Shown: positions 24,484-33,423, numbered from the stretch's first letter. The stretch: 33,454 nucleotides of DNA from Solirubrobacterales bacterium (GCA_025964175.1 JAOPZL010000004.1:1-33454); one strand, 5' to 3'. Numbers and translations: made by a program. Notes: generated by a model from the sequence alone, not told the origin.

Positions 24484-24587
24484 TTGCATACCGACGACGT
24501 CCCAGGAGCGTCCGCTGTTTGCCCGGACTCAACAAACACGGCCTGCGGATCGTCTCCTGGATGAACCCCGACCGGAATTGCATACCG
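24484..24587. repeat. Two perfect direct repeats TTGCATACCG (24484-24493 and 24578-24587) flanking the palindrome in the ABM/GntR intergenic region
   Basis: Read directly; the second copy overlaps the G of the proposed GTG start of the GntR gene. Confidence 0.6.
24516..24538. promoter_or_regulatory. 23-bp palindrome TGTTTG-CCCGGACTCAA-CAAACA, candidate operator between divergent genes
   Basis: Perfect 6-bp inverted arms; same 23-bp length and TGTTT...AAACA ends as 5244-5266. Confidence 0.6.
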
Positions 24588-25267
24588 TGAAACCACAGCT
24601 CGCGACGCCGGCGGCAGCCGCCGGCAGGAACGCGGCGCAGAGTGCGACCGCCTCGATCCGCGCCGCCATCCTCGAAGGGCAGTTCGTCCCCGGCCAGCGT
24701 CTCACCGAGGGCTCGCTGGCCCGCGAGCTGCGCACGAGCCGGACGCCGGTGCGCGAGGCGCTCGGCCGGTTGACGACCGAAGGGCTGGTCGTCGCGGCGC
24801 CCCATCGTGGCGTGACCGTCTGCTCCTACGGCGTCGAGGACCTGCGGGAGATCTCCAGCCTGCGCTCGCTGCTGGAGGGGCGGGCCGCCCGGCTCGCTGC
24901 CCGAGCGGCGAGCGCCCAGCAGCTGCGGCGGCTGGGCGCGAGCTGCGACCGCTTCTCGTGTCTGCTCGCCGAGGAGGCGCCGATGACGGAGCTCGTCAAG
25001 GAGAACCTGACCTTCCACGAAGCGATCCTCGCGGCGGCGGGGAGCCCGCGGCTGGCCGAGATGGCTCGAAGGGTGCGCGACCTGCCGTTGGTGTACCAGA
25101 CCTACTCGTGGTCGTCGCCGGACCGCTGCCGCGTGGCGATGTCGGAGCACCGGCGCCTGCTCGGCGCACTGGAAGGGCACGACGACGAGCGCGCCGAGCT
25201 GATCATGCGCCAGCACATCCTGGACGGCTCCGACCTGCTGCTCGCGCACTTCGGGACGGCCGCATGA
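24587..25267 (+). CDS. GntR-family (FadR/FCD-type) transcriptional regulator, GTG start
   Basis: IRAAILEGQFVPGQRLTEGSLARELRTSRTPVREALGRLTTEGLVVAAPHRGVTV wHTH plus FCD-type C-terminus. Confidence 0.88.
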   Translation: MKPQLATPAAAAGRNAAQSATASIRAAILEGQFVPGQRLTEGSLARELRTSRTPVREALGRLTTEGLVVAAPHRGVTVCSYGVEDLREISSLRSLLEGRAARLAARAASAQQLRRLGASCDRFSCLLAEEAPMTELVKENLTFHEAILAAAGSPRLAEMARRVRDLPLVYQTYSWSSPDRCRVAMSEHRRLLGALEGHDDERAELIMRQHILDGSDLLLAHFGTAA

Positions 25268-26475
25268 AGGCCGTCGACGGCCCCCTCGACGGCCTGCGGG
25301 TGATCGAGCTCGGCACGCTGCTGGCCGGTCCGTTCGCGGGCCGGCTGCTGGCCGACATGGGCGCCGAGGTCATCAAGGTGGAGGCGCCCGATCGTCCCGA
25401 TCCCATGCGCGGCTGGGGGCAGACGTCGTACCGCGGACGGTCGCTGTGGTGGCCGGTGCTCGCCCGCAACAAGAAGTGCGTCACGCTCGACCTGCGCAGC
25501 CCGGCCGGCCAGACGCTCCTGCTGGAGCTGGTGGCCAAGAGCGACGTCGTCATCGAGAACTTCCGCCCCGGCACCCTCGAGCGCTGGAACCTCGGCTACG
25601 AGCAGCTCGCGGCCGTCAACCCCGGCATCGTGCTCGCACGCGTCTCGGGCTACGGGCAGACCGGCCCCTACGCCGCGCGGGCGGGATACGCGGCGGCGGC
25701 CGAGGCGATGGGCGGCCTGCGCTTCATCAACGGCTATCCCGACGAGCCGCCACCGCGGGCGGGCATCTCGCTCGGCGACTCGCTCGCCGGCATGTTCGCC
25801 GCGCAGGGCGTGCTCGCGGCGCTCTACCGGCGCGACCACTCGCCGGACGGGCGGGGGCAGGTCGTCGACGTCTCGATCCTGGAAGCCTGCTTCGCCCTGT
25901 TGGAGGGCGCCGTGCCCGAGTACGACCTGCTCGGTCACATCCGGCGTCCGAGCGGCTCGCGCATGCCGGGCGTAGCACCGTCCAACGTCTTTGCGACCGC
26001 GGACGGCCGGAGCATCGTCATCGCGGCCAACCAGGACACGCTGTTCCGCCGCCTGTGCGGCGTCATGGACCGGCCCGAGCTCGCCGACGACCCGCGCTTC
26101 GCCGCCCACGCGGCGCGCTTCGAGAACCAGGACGAGCTCGAGGCGCACATCGCCGCCTGGGCCGTGGAGCGCACCGCCGAGCAGGTCGACGGGGTCCTCA
26201 ATGCCGCCGGCGTCGTCTGCGCCCCGATCATGAGCATCGCCGACATCTTCGCCGACGAGCACGTGCGCGCCCGCGAGATGCTGGTCGAGCACGTCGACCC
26301 GGAGCTCGGCTCGTTCACCGGGCCCGGGGTCGTGCCGAAGTTCTCCCGCACGCCCGGCGGGGTGCGCTGGACCGGCCCGTGGACGTCGGGCCAGGACAAC
26401 GCCGAGGTGCTGGGCCAGCTGGCCGACCTCGGCGACGAGGACCTCGCCGCGCTGGCCCGGGAGGGGACGATATGA
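25264..26475 (+). CDS. CaiB/BaiF-family CoA-transferase
   Basis: LDGLRVIELGTLLAGPFAGRLLADMGAEVIKVEAPDRPDPMRGWG...NKKCVTLDLRSPAGQ...DVVIENFRPGTLERW; ATGA coupling. Confidence 0.92.
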   Translation: MKAVDGPLDGLRVIELGTLLAGPFAGRLLADMGAEVIKVEAPDRPDPMRGWGQTSYRGRSLWWPVLARNKKCVTLDLRSPAGQTLLLELVAKSDVVIENFRPGTLERWNLGYEQLAAVNPGIVLARVSGYGQTGPYAARAGYAAAAEAMGGLRFINGYPDEPPPRAGISLGDSLAGMFAAQGVLAALYRRDHSPDGRGQVVDVSILEACFALLEGAVPEYDLLGHIRRPSGSRMPGVAPSNVFATADGRSIVIAANQDTLFRRLCGVMDRPELADDPRFAAHAARFENQDELEAHIAAWAVERTAEQVDGVLNAAGVVCAPIMSIADIFADEHVRAREMLVEHVDPELGSFTGPGVVPKFSRTPGGVRWTGPWTSGQDNAEVLGQLADLGDEDLAALAREGTI

Positions 26476-27386
26476 GCGTCACGATCTGCGAGGTCGGGCC
26501 GCGCGATGGCCTGCAGAACCATCCGCTGGTCGTGGCGGTGGCCGACCGCATCGAGCTCATCGAGCAGCTCTCGGCCAGCGGCCTGCCGTGCATCGAGGCG
26601 GTCAGCTTCGTCCATCCGGCGCGCGTCCCCGCCATGTCCGGCGCGGAGGCGGTGCTCGCGGGCGCCCGCCCGCACCCGCTCACCCGGCTGACCGGCCTGG
26701 TGCTCAACGCGCACGGTCTCACGCGCGCGTTCGCGGCCGGGCTGGCCGAGCTGCGCTACGCCTTCGCCGTCTCGGACGCGTTCAACCGGCGAAACGCGAA
26801 CAGGTCGGCGGCCGAGGGACGCGCCGGTGCCGTGGCGGCGGTGCGCATGGCCCAGGCACGCGGTGTCCGCATCGGCGTCGTCCTGGCGACGGCGTTCGGC
26901 TGCCCGTTCGAGGGCGAGGTCGACCCGGGCGCCGTCATCGACGCTGCGGCCGAGCTGGCCGCGGCAGGCGCCGACGAGCTCATCCTCGCGGACACGATCG
27001 GTGTCGCCGTCCCGCGCGACGTGCGCCGGCTCGTGCCCCGCGCGCTCCCGCTGGGGCCGACGATCGGCGTGCACATGCACAACACCCGCAACACCGGCTA
27101 CCTCACCACGTTCGCGGCCATCGAGGCGGGAGCCACGATCGTGGATGCGGCGGTGGGCGGTCTCGGCGGCTGTCCCTTCGCGCCCGGCGCGACCGGCAAC
27201 ATCGCCACGGAGGATCTCGTCTATGCGCTCGAGCGCGAGGGGATCACCACGGGCGTCGACCTCGACCGGCTGCTGAAGACCGCCGCCTGGCTGGAACGGC
27301 GGCTGGCGGTGCCGTTGTCCGGGCAGCTGCTGCGCGCCGGCCGCTTCCCGGCCGCGAGCGCCGGCCGACGGAGCGCGAAGCCATGA
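26472..27386 (+). CDS. HMG-CoA lyase-like protein
   Basis: ICEVGPRDGLQN, EAVSFVHPARVPAM, ADTIGVAVP, HMHNTRNTGY, GGLGGCPFAPGATGNIATED. Confidence 0.88.
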   Translation: MSVTICEVGPRDGLQNHPLVVAVADRIELIEQLSASGLPCIEAVSFVHPARVPAMSGAEAVLAGARPHPLTRLTGLVLNAHGLTRAFAAGLAELRYAFAVSDAFNRRNANRSAAEGRAGAVAAVRMAQARGVRIGVVLATAFGCPFEGEVDPGAVIDAAAELAAAGADELILADTIGVAVPRDVRRLVPRALPLGPTIGVHMHNTRNTGYLTTFAAIEAGATIVDAAVGGLGGCPFAPGATGNIATEDLVYALEREGITTGVDLDRLLKTAAWLERRLAVPLSGQLLRAGRFPAASAGRRSAKP

Positions 27387-28282
27387 TCGTTCGGGAGCTG
27401 ACGGATGTCGGCGCACGACCCCGCCGGGTTGCGATCGGCAACTTCGACGGCGTCCATCTCGGTCACCAGGCCATCGTGCGCGGCTGCGACACGGTGCTGA
27501 CCTTCGCCCCTCACCCGTTGGCCATCCTGGCTCCAGGCCGCGCGCCGTTGCGGCTGGGCACGCTGGACGACCGCGCCGATCGCCTCGCCGCGCTCGGGGT
27601 TCGAGAGCTCGTGGTCGTGCCCTTCGATCCCGCCTTCGCGGCCCTCAGCTGCGGGGACTTCATGCGCCGCGTGCTGGTCGAGCGGCTCCGTGCGACGCAC
27701 GTGTCGGTGGGAGCGAACTTCCGCTTCGGCGCGGGCGCGGCGGGCGACGCCGGCACGCTCGCCGCCTGCACGCGCTTCACCGTCTGCGCCCATCCGCTGG
27801 TCCAGATCCGCGGCGTCTCCGTCTCCTCCAGCCGCGTCCGCGCATCCGTCCTCGACGGGGACGTCGAGTTGGCCGCGCAGCTGCTCGGACGGCCCCATCG
27901 CTTGCCGTGCGAGGCCGGCGAGACGGGGCGACACGACGAAGGTGTCGTGCTGCGCCCTGAAGTCGGGTTCGCTTTTCCGAGATCCGGCAGCTACAAATGT
28001 CGCGTGATCTCCGGCCGAACACGGCAGTTGAGGCGTTGCGCGTTCCTCCGCGTGTCCGCCCCGGCGCTGCCCGGCCAGGATCGGACGACCTCCACGTTGC
28101 AGCTGATCGACTGCGACCGCATCCGGCCAGGGGAGGAGCTTTCCGTCGAGCTGCTTTCCCGCGTCGCACGGTCACCGCAGGTCGTCACCTCGCACGAGGT
28201 CGGATCGCGGGAGGGTCTTCATGCGTTGGTCGAGTCCATGGCCTGCAGCCCTCCACCGCGGATGCGCACCGGCATCCGCTAG
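27383..28282 (+). CDS. RibF-like protein: FAD synthetase (FMN adenylyltransferase) N-terminal domain with degenerate C-terminal region
   Basis: AIGNFDGVHLGHQAIV, LTFAPHPLAIL, GANFRFG, VSSSRVRASV motifs; canonical riboflavin-kinase GFPTANL motif not found. Confidence 0.7.
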   Translation: MIVRELTDVGARPRRVAIGNFDGVHLGHQAIVRGCDTVLTFAPHPLAILAPGRAPLRLGTLDDRADRLAALGVRELVVVPFDPAFAALSCGDFMRRVLVERLRATHVSVGANFRFGAGAAGDAGTLAACTRFTVCAHPLVQIRGVSVSSSRVRASVLDGDVELAAQLLGRPHRLPCEAGETGRHDEGVVLRPEVGFAFPRSGSYKCRVISGRTRQLRRCAFLRVSAPALPGQDRTTSTLQLIDCDRIRPGEELSVELLSRVARSPQVVTSHEVGSREGLHALVESMACSPPPRMRTGIR

Positions 28283-28290
28283 ACCATCCG

Positions 28291-30237
28291 ATGACGGTCC
28301 GCTCGCGACACGAGTCGCTTCCCTGCAGCGACGACCTCGCCGCCCTCACCTTCTGGAGCGCCCCGATCGCCGGGATGGTCGTCTCCCTGCGCGCCGGCCA
28401 GGCGCCGACCTTCCGCGCCGCCAACGCGGCGCTGTGCGCGCTGACCGGGCGGCGGGCCGACGACTTCGAGCTGATCGCCCCGTCGGTCGTCGTGCCCGGG
28501 TTCGAGGAGCTCGTGGCCACGCTGGCGGCCGGCGAGGCCGATCGCGTCGAGACGAGCTGCGTCCACGCCAACGGCCGGTCGACCCCGGTCACGCTGCGCT
28601 TGGGGATGCTCCCCGGGACACCGCCGGCCGACGACCACGAGGCGCCCGCGACGCTGGCTTTCGTGCAGCTCTACGAGTCGGTCGGTCATCGCCAGATCGA
28701 GCGGGCGCTGCGGGAGAGCGAGCAGCGCGTGCAGGAGGTGGTCGACAACGTCAGCGCCCTCATCTACATCAAGCACTCCAACGGACGCTTCCTGCTCATC
28801 AACCGGTACTTCGAGGAGATGTTCGGCGTCAGTCGCGAGGATGCGCCCAAGCGCACGAACTACGACTTCTTCGAGCCGGCCATCGCCGCGCACTACAGCG
28901 CCAACGACCGGCGTGTGCTGGAGAGCGGCGTCGCGATGGAGTTCGAGGAGCCTCGCGCCGACGGTGGCGCGTGGCTGTCGCTGAAGTTCCCGCTGTTCGA
29001 CGAGGACGGCCGCCTCTACGCCGTCGGCGGCGTCTCCACCGACATCAGCAATCGCAGCCGCGCCGAGGCCGCGGTGCGCCAGGCCAAGGAGGAGGCGGAG
29101 CGAGCCAACCACGCCAAGAGCCAGTTCCTGTCGCGCATGAGCCATGAGCTGCGCACCCCGCTGAACGCCATCCTCGGCTTCGGCCAGCTGCTGCAGTTGG
29201 AGGAGCTCGGCGGCACCGCTGCCCCGAGCGTCGAGCGGATCGTCACCGCCGGTCGCCATCTGCTGTCGCTGATCAACGAGGTGCTGGACCTGTCGCGCAT
29301 CGAGTCCGGTGCTCCGACGACGTCGATCGAGCCCGTGCACGCGGTGGACCCGCTGATCGAGGCGCTCGAGCTGGTGGCCCCGCTGGCCCGGGAACGAGAC
29401 ATCGAGATCGTCAAGGACTTCCACGAAGGCCTCTACCGGGTGGTCCTGGCGGACCGTCAGCGGCTCAACCAGGTGCTCCTGAACGTGATCAGCAACGGGC
29501 TGAAGTACGGTCGCCCCGGTGGCCGGGTGCATGTCTCCTTCGCCGCGGTCGGCGCGCGGCGGTTGCGCTTCCGGATCTCCGACACGGGACCCGGGCTGCA
29601 CCCACACGACATCGAGCGGATCTTCGTCGCGTTCGAGCGCCTGGACGCGAGCAACACCGGCATCGAGGGCACGGGCCTGGGATTGAGCCTGTCCCGCAGC
29701 CTCGTCGAGGCGATGGGCGGGACCATCGGGGTCGAGAAGACCGTGCTCGGCGAGGGGACGACGTTCTTCGTGGAGCTGGAGTTGACCGACGAGCGCCCGG
29801 ACGTGACCCAGCTGGAGCTGAGCACCATCAACGCCGTCCGGACGCTGCCATCCGGGCTGGAGACGGGCACGATCGCCTACATCGAGGACAACCTCTCCAA
29901 CCTCGACCTCGTGCAGCAGCTGCTCGCCCACGTCGGCAACATCAAGCTGATCCCGGCGATGCAGGGCCGGCTGGGCATCGAGCTCGCCGTCCGCCACCGC
30001 CCGGATCTCATCCTCCTGGACCTGCATCTGCCCGACCTCGACGGGAGCGAGGTGCTCGAGTGGCTGAAGCGCGACCAGCGGACCCGCGAGATTCCCGTGA
30101 TCGTGCTGTCGGCCGATGCGACGGCCGCGCAGATCGACCGTCTGCTCCGGTCCGGCGCGAGCGCCTATCTGACCAAGCCACTTGATGTTCCTGCGTTCTT
30201 CGACGCCATCCGAGAAGCCTTGAAAGGGACGAAATGA
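28291..30237 (+). CDS. PAS-containing hybrid histidine kinase with C-terminal receiver domain
   Basis: PAS-like VDNVSALIYIKHSNGRFLLINRYFEEMFG; H-box FLSRMSHELRTPLNAILGFGQLL; GTGLGLSLSRSLVEAMGG; REC DLILLDLHLPDLDGSEVLEWL...KPLD. Confidence 0.9.
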   Translation: MTVRSRHESLPCSDDLAALTFWSAPIAGMVVSLRAGQAPTFRAANAALCALTGRRADDFELIAPSVVVPGFEELVATLAAGEADRVETSCVHANGRSTPVTLRLGMLPGTPPADDHEAPATLAFVQLYESVGHRQIERALRESEQRVQEVVDNVSALIYIKHSNGRFLLINRYFEEMFGVSREDAPKRTNYDFFEPAIAAHYSANDRRVLESGVAMEFEEPRADGGAWLSLKFPLFDEDGRLYAVGGVSTDISNRSRAEAAVRQAKEEAERANHAKSQFLSRMSHELRTPLNAILGFGQLLQLEELGGTAAPSVERIVTAGRHLLSLINEVLDLSRIESGAPTTSIEPVHAVDPLIEALELVAPLARERDIEIVKDFHEGLYRVVLADRQRLNQVLLNVISNGLKYGRPGGRVHVSFAAVGARRLRFRISDTGPGLHPHDIERIFVAFERLDASNTGIEGTGLGLSLSRSLVEAMGGTIGVEKTVLGEGTTFFVELELTDERPDVTQLELSTINAVRTLPSGLETGTIAYIEDNLSNLDLVQQLLAHVGNIKLIPAMQGRLGIELAVRHRPDLILLDLHLPDLDGSEVLEWLKRDQRTREIPVIVLSADATAAQIDRLLRSGASAYLTKPLDVPAFFDAIREALKGTK

Positions 30238-30878
30238 CCAGCCAGCCGGTTCGCGTCCTCGTCGCCGACGACCACCCCGTGTATCGCGAGGGGCTGGCGC
30301 GCCTGATCTCCAGTCGCCCCGAGTTCGAGCTCGTAGGGGAGGTCGGCGGCGGCCGCGAGGCGTTGCACGAGATCCGACGGTTGAACCCCGACGTGGCCGT
30401 CGTCGACCTGCGGCTCCCCGACCTCGACGGCATCGACATCGTCGAGTCCGTCATCCGTGAGGGTGCGCTCGCGCGCGTGGTGATCCTGTCGGCCTACGAG
30501 GAGAGCGCCACCGTGTACCGCGCGATCGCCTCCGGGGCCCGGGCCTACCTCCTGAAGGTCTGCTCCGGGGACGTGCTGTGCGGGACCATCCTCGCGGTCG
30601 CTCGCGGGGAGACGGTGATCCCGTCCAGCCTGCAGAGCGGGCTGGCCAGCGAGATCCGCGCGCGCCGGGAGCATCGGGACGACGCGATGCTCACCACCCG
30701 TGAGCTGGAGATCCTCCGATTGGCCGCCGATGGGCTGTCGGCGCCGGAGATCGCGGCCCGTCTCGTCATCAGCGTCACGACCGTGAAGACCCATCTGCAG
30801 CACATCTACGCGAAGCTCGAGGTCTCCGACCGAGCGGCCGCGGTGGCGACGGCATTGCGGCGCGGCGTGCTGCTGTGA
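30234..30878 (+). CDS. NarL/LuxR-type response regulator
   Basis: REC RVLVADDHPVYREGLARL, VVDLRLPDLDG; HTH LTTRELEILRLAADGLSAPEIAARLVISVTTVKTHLQHIYAKL; ATGA overlap with the kinase. Confidence 0.92.
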   Translation: MTSQPVRVLVADDHPVYREGLARLISSRPEFELVGEVGGGREALHEIRRLNPDVAVVDLRLPDLDGIDIVESVIREGALARVVILSAYEESATVYRAIASGARAYLLKVCSGDVLCGTILAVARGETVIPSSLQSGLASEIRARREHRDDAMLTTRELEILRLAADGLSAPEIAARLVISVTTVKTHLQHIYAKLEVSDRAAAVATALRRGVLL

Positions 30879-30983
30879 CCGCTCGCGCACGGCCCATCAT
30901 CCGGTCGTGCATCCAGATGTCGTTCGATCGGATCCTCCGGGGGCACGATAGGCGCGGTAGCGGCAGCCCGAGAGGCTCCGCTC

Positions 30984-31556
30984 ATGACCGATGCAGGCCC
31001 GAACTCGACCATGCGCTCCGCCGAGCTGATGTCGGCGATCGAGGAGGCGTACACGACGCGCTTCCCCCAGTTCCTGCGAGTGGCCTCGGCCATCGTCGGT
31101 GACGCCGAGCGCGGTCGGGACGCGGTGCAGGACGCCTTCGCCCGCGCCATCAGCCGGCGGCTGGACTTCCGCGGAGACGGCCCGCTGGAGGCCTGGCTGT
31201 GGCGCACGGTCACCAACGTGGCCCGCGATCATCGCCGTACCGCGAGCATGACCGTGCTCTCCGCGGAGCCGCCTGAGCCGCGCTTCGGGGGCACGTCGAT
31301 GCCCACGCTGGACGCGGCCGACCCCACCATGCGCGAGCGCGTCGCACGGCTGCCCGAGCGGCAGCGGCTCGTGCTGTTCCTGCGCTACTACGTCGACCTC
31401 TCCTACACGGAGATCGGCGAGGCGCTGGAGATCCGCACGGGGACGGTCAGCGCGACGCTCAACGCCGCGCACAACGCGTTGCGCCGTGGTCTGGGCCCGG
31501 AGCTCGGGTCACCGGCGCTCTCCGCGCCGGTCCCGCCGCTGGCCGTCGCGGCCTGA
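30984..31556 (+). CDS. ECF-type RNA polymerase sigma factor
   Basis: Sigma2-like FPQFLRVASAIVGDAERGRDAVQDAFARAISRR; sigma4-like LPERQRLVLFLRYYVDLSYTEIGEALEIRTGTVSATLNAAHNALRR. Confidence 0.85.
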   Translation: MTDAGPNSTMRSAELMSAIEEAYTTRFPQFLRVASAIVGDAERGRDAVQDAFARAISRRLDFRGDGPLEAWLWRTVTNVARDHRRTASMTVLSAEPPEPRFGGTSMPTLDAADPTMRERVARLPERQRLVLFLRYYVDLSYTEIGEALEIRTGTVSATLNAAHNALRRGLGPELGSPALSAPVPPLAVAA

Positions 31557-31579
31557 GGCGCACTAATGAAAATCCCGGT

Positions 31580-32284
31580 GTGCCTCGTCAGACGCGCATG
31601 GAGCTGACCAACGAATTCCGCGTAGCGGCGCCCGTCGCCCAGGCCTGGCCCCTGCTGACGAACATCGAGCGGATCGCCCCGTGCGTGCCGGGCTTCAAGC
31701 TCAGCGGCGTCGAGGCGGACGCCTACCAGGGCGTGATGAAGATCAAGGTCGGTGCCGTCCAGATGAGCTACGACTGCGCGATCCGCTTCGTCGAGTGCGA
31801 CGACGCCGCCCACCGCGCGGTCATCTCGGCGACGGGCCGCGAGCTGCGCGGCCAGGGCGGCGTGACCGCGACCATCACCTCCAACCTGCGGGCCGATGGC
31901 GACGGGACGCATGTCTCGGTGCTCACCGAGCTCAACGTGACCGGCCGGGTCGCCCAGTTCGGCCGCAACATCCTGGCCGAGGTCAGCGACCGCCTGGTCC
32001 AGCAGTTCGTGCGCAAGCTCGAGACGCAGTTGCTGGCCCCGGCGACGGCGGACGCCGATGTGGCCGGCACAGCGGCCGGCACCGCGGCGCGAGGGCCCCA
32101 GCCCACGAGCACGGGCGCGGCGGTGACCGCGTCGGGCACGGCGTCCGAGGGCGACGATGACGAGCCGTTGAACCTCCTGTCCGTGGCTGCCGGTCCGCTG
32201 GCGCGCCGCGTCGCGCCGTTCGCGGCGACGGCGGTGCTGCTGGCGTTCGTCGTCGCGGTCGTGCGGATGCGGAGCGGTCGATGA
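31580..32284 (+). CDS. CoxG-like SRPBCC protein with C-terminal membrane anchor
   Basis: MELTNEFRVAAPVAQAWPLLTNIERIAPCVPGFKLSG...YQGVMKIKVGAVQMSYDC...; C-terminal hydrophobic AATAVLLAFVVAVV. GTG at 31580 or ATG at 31598 possible. Confidence 0.85.
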   Translation: MPRQTRMELTNEFRVAAPVAQAWPLLTNIERIAPCVPGFKLSGVEADAYQGVMKIKVGAVQMSYDCAIRFVECDDAAHRAVISATGRELRGQGGVTATITSNLRADGDGTHVSVLTELNVTGRVAQFGRNILAEVSDRLVQQFVRKLETQLLAPATADADVAGTAAGTAARGPQPTSTGAAVTASGTASEGDDDEPLNLLSVAAGPLARRVAPFAATAVLLAFVVAVVRMRSGR

Positions 32285-33423
32285 AGGGCGGGCAGGAGGA
32301 CCCCATCGACGCCGCCGAAGCGTGGGCGCACGGCGGCCAGCGCGTCGCTCTGGCCACCGTCGCCGACGTGCGCAAGTCGGCACCGCGCCCGCCGGGCACG
32401 AAGATGGCGATCAGCGAGTCCGGGCGGATCGCCGGCGCGGTCTCCGGGGGCTGCGTCGAGGGCGCCGTCGTCGAGGCGGCCGAGGAGATCATGCGCACGG
32501 GGATCCCGCGGCTGGTGCACTACGGCATCACCGACGAGGAGGCGTGGGACGTCGGGCTGCAGTGCGGCGGCGAGATCGACGTCTGGATCGAGCGCTTCGA
32601 CGCATCGGGATCCGCCGGGCCCCAGTCCGGGAACGGCTCGCGAGCGATCACGGCGGAGTTCGGCGAGCTGTCGCGCACCGGCGGCCGCGCCGCCCTCGTC
32701 ACGATGATGCGCGGCCCGCGGCTCGGAGCGAAGATGCTGGTGCGCGCCGACGGCACCCACTCGGGAACGCTCGGCGATCCCGCGGCGGACGACCTCGCGG
32801 TCTCCCAGGCCGGAGAGCTGCTGCACAGCGAGCGCAGCGAGTTGCGCAACGCGGGCGAGCTGGCGCTGTTCATCGACGTGACGGCGCCCCCCTCGCGCCT
32901 GTTCATCTTCGGCGCCGTCGACTACGCCGCCGCGCTGTGCACCGTGGCCCGCGCCTTGCGGTGGCAGCCGTTCGTCGTCGACCCCCGCGCCCGCTTCGCG
33001 CAGGCCGAGCGCTTCCCCGACGCCGAGGAGGTCATCGCCGCATGGCCCGAGGAGGCGTTCGACCGGCTCGGTGGCATCGACCGGGCGACCGCGATCGTCG
33101 TGCTCACGCACGACCCCAAGCTCGACGACGCCGCGTTGGACTGCGCCCTGCGCTCCGATGCCGCCTACATCGGCGCGATGGGCAGCCGCGGCGCGCAGCG
33201 CGCCCGCCGCACGCGGTTGCTCGAGCGTGGGGTGGAGGAGTCGGCGCTGCTGCGGATCTCGGCTCCCGTGGGGCTGGACATCGGCGCGACGACGGCGCAG
33301 GAGACGGCGCTCTCGATCATGTCGGAGATCATCGCGATGCGCCGCGGGCGGCGCGGCGGGCGCCTGGCCGACAGCGGGAGCCGCATCCACGTGGCCGCGC
33401 CGCTGGAGCCAACGGTCACGTGA
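32281..33423 (+). CDS. XdhC/CoxI-family Mo-hydroxylase maturation protein
   Basis: ALATVADVRKSAPRPPGTKMAISESGRIAGAVSGGCVEGAVVEAA; YIGAMGSRGAQRARRTRLLERG...APVGLDIGATTAQETALSIMSEIIAMR. Confidence 0.9.
   Translation: MKGGQEDPIDAAEAWAHGGQRVALATVADVRKSAPRPPGTKMAISESGRIAGAVSGGCVEGAVVEAAEEIMRTGIPRLVHYGITDEEAWDVGLQCGGEIDVWIERFDASGSAGPQSGNGSRAITAEFGELSRTGGRAALVTMMRGPRLGAKMLVRADGTHSGTLGDPAADDLAVSQAGELLHSERSELRNAGELALFIDVTAPPSRLFIFGAVDYAAALCTVARALRWQPFVVDPRARFAQAERFPDAEEVIAAWPEEAFDRLGGIDRATAIVVLTHDPKLDDAALDCALRSDAAYIGAMGSRGAQRARRTRLLERGVEESALLRISAPVGLDIGATTAQETALSIMSEIIAMRRGRRGGRLADSGSRIHVAAPLEPTVT

Noticed and set aside
28279-30027. 582-aa minus-strand ORF opposite the hybrid histidine kinase
   Set aside because: Antisense to clear kinase/receiver motifs.
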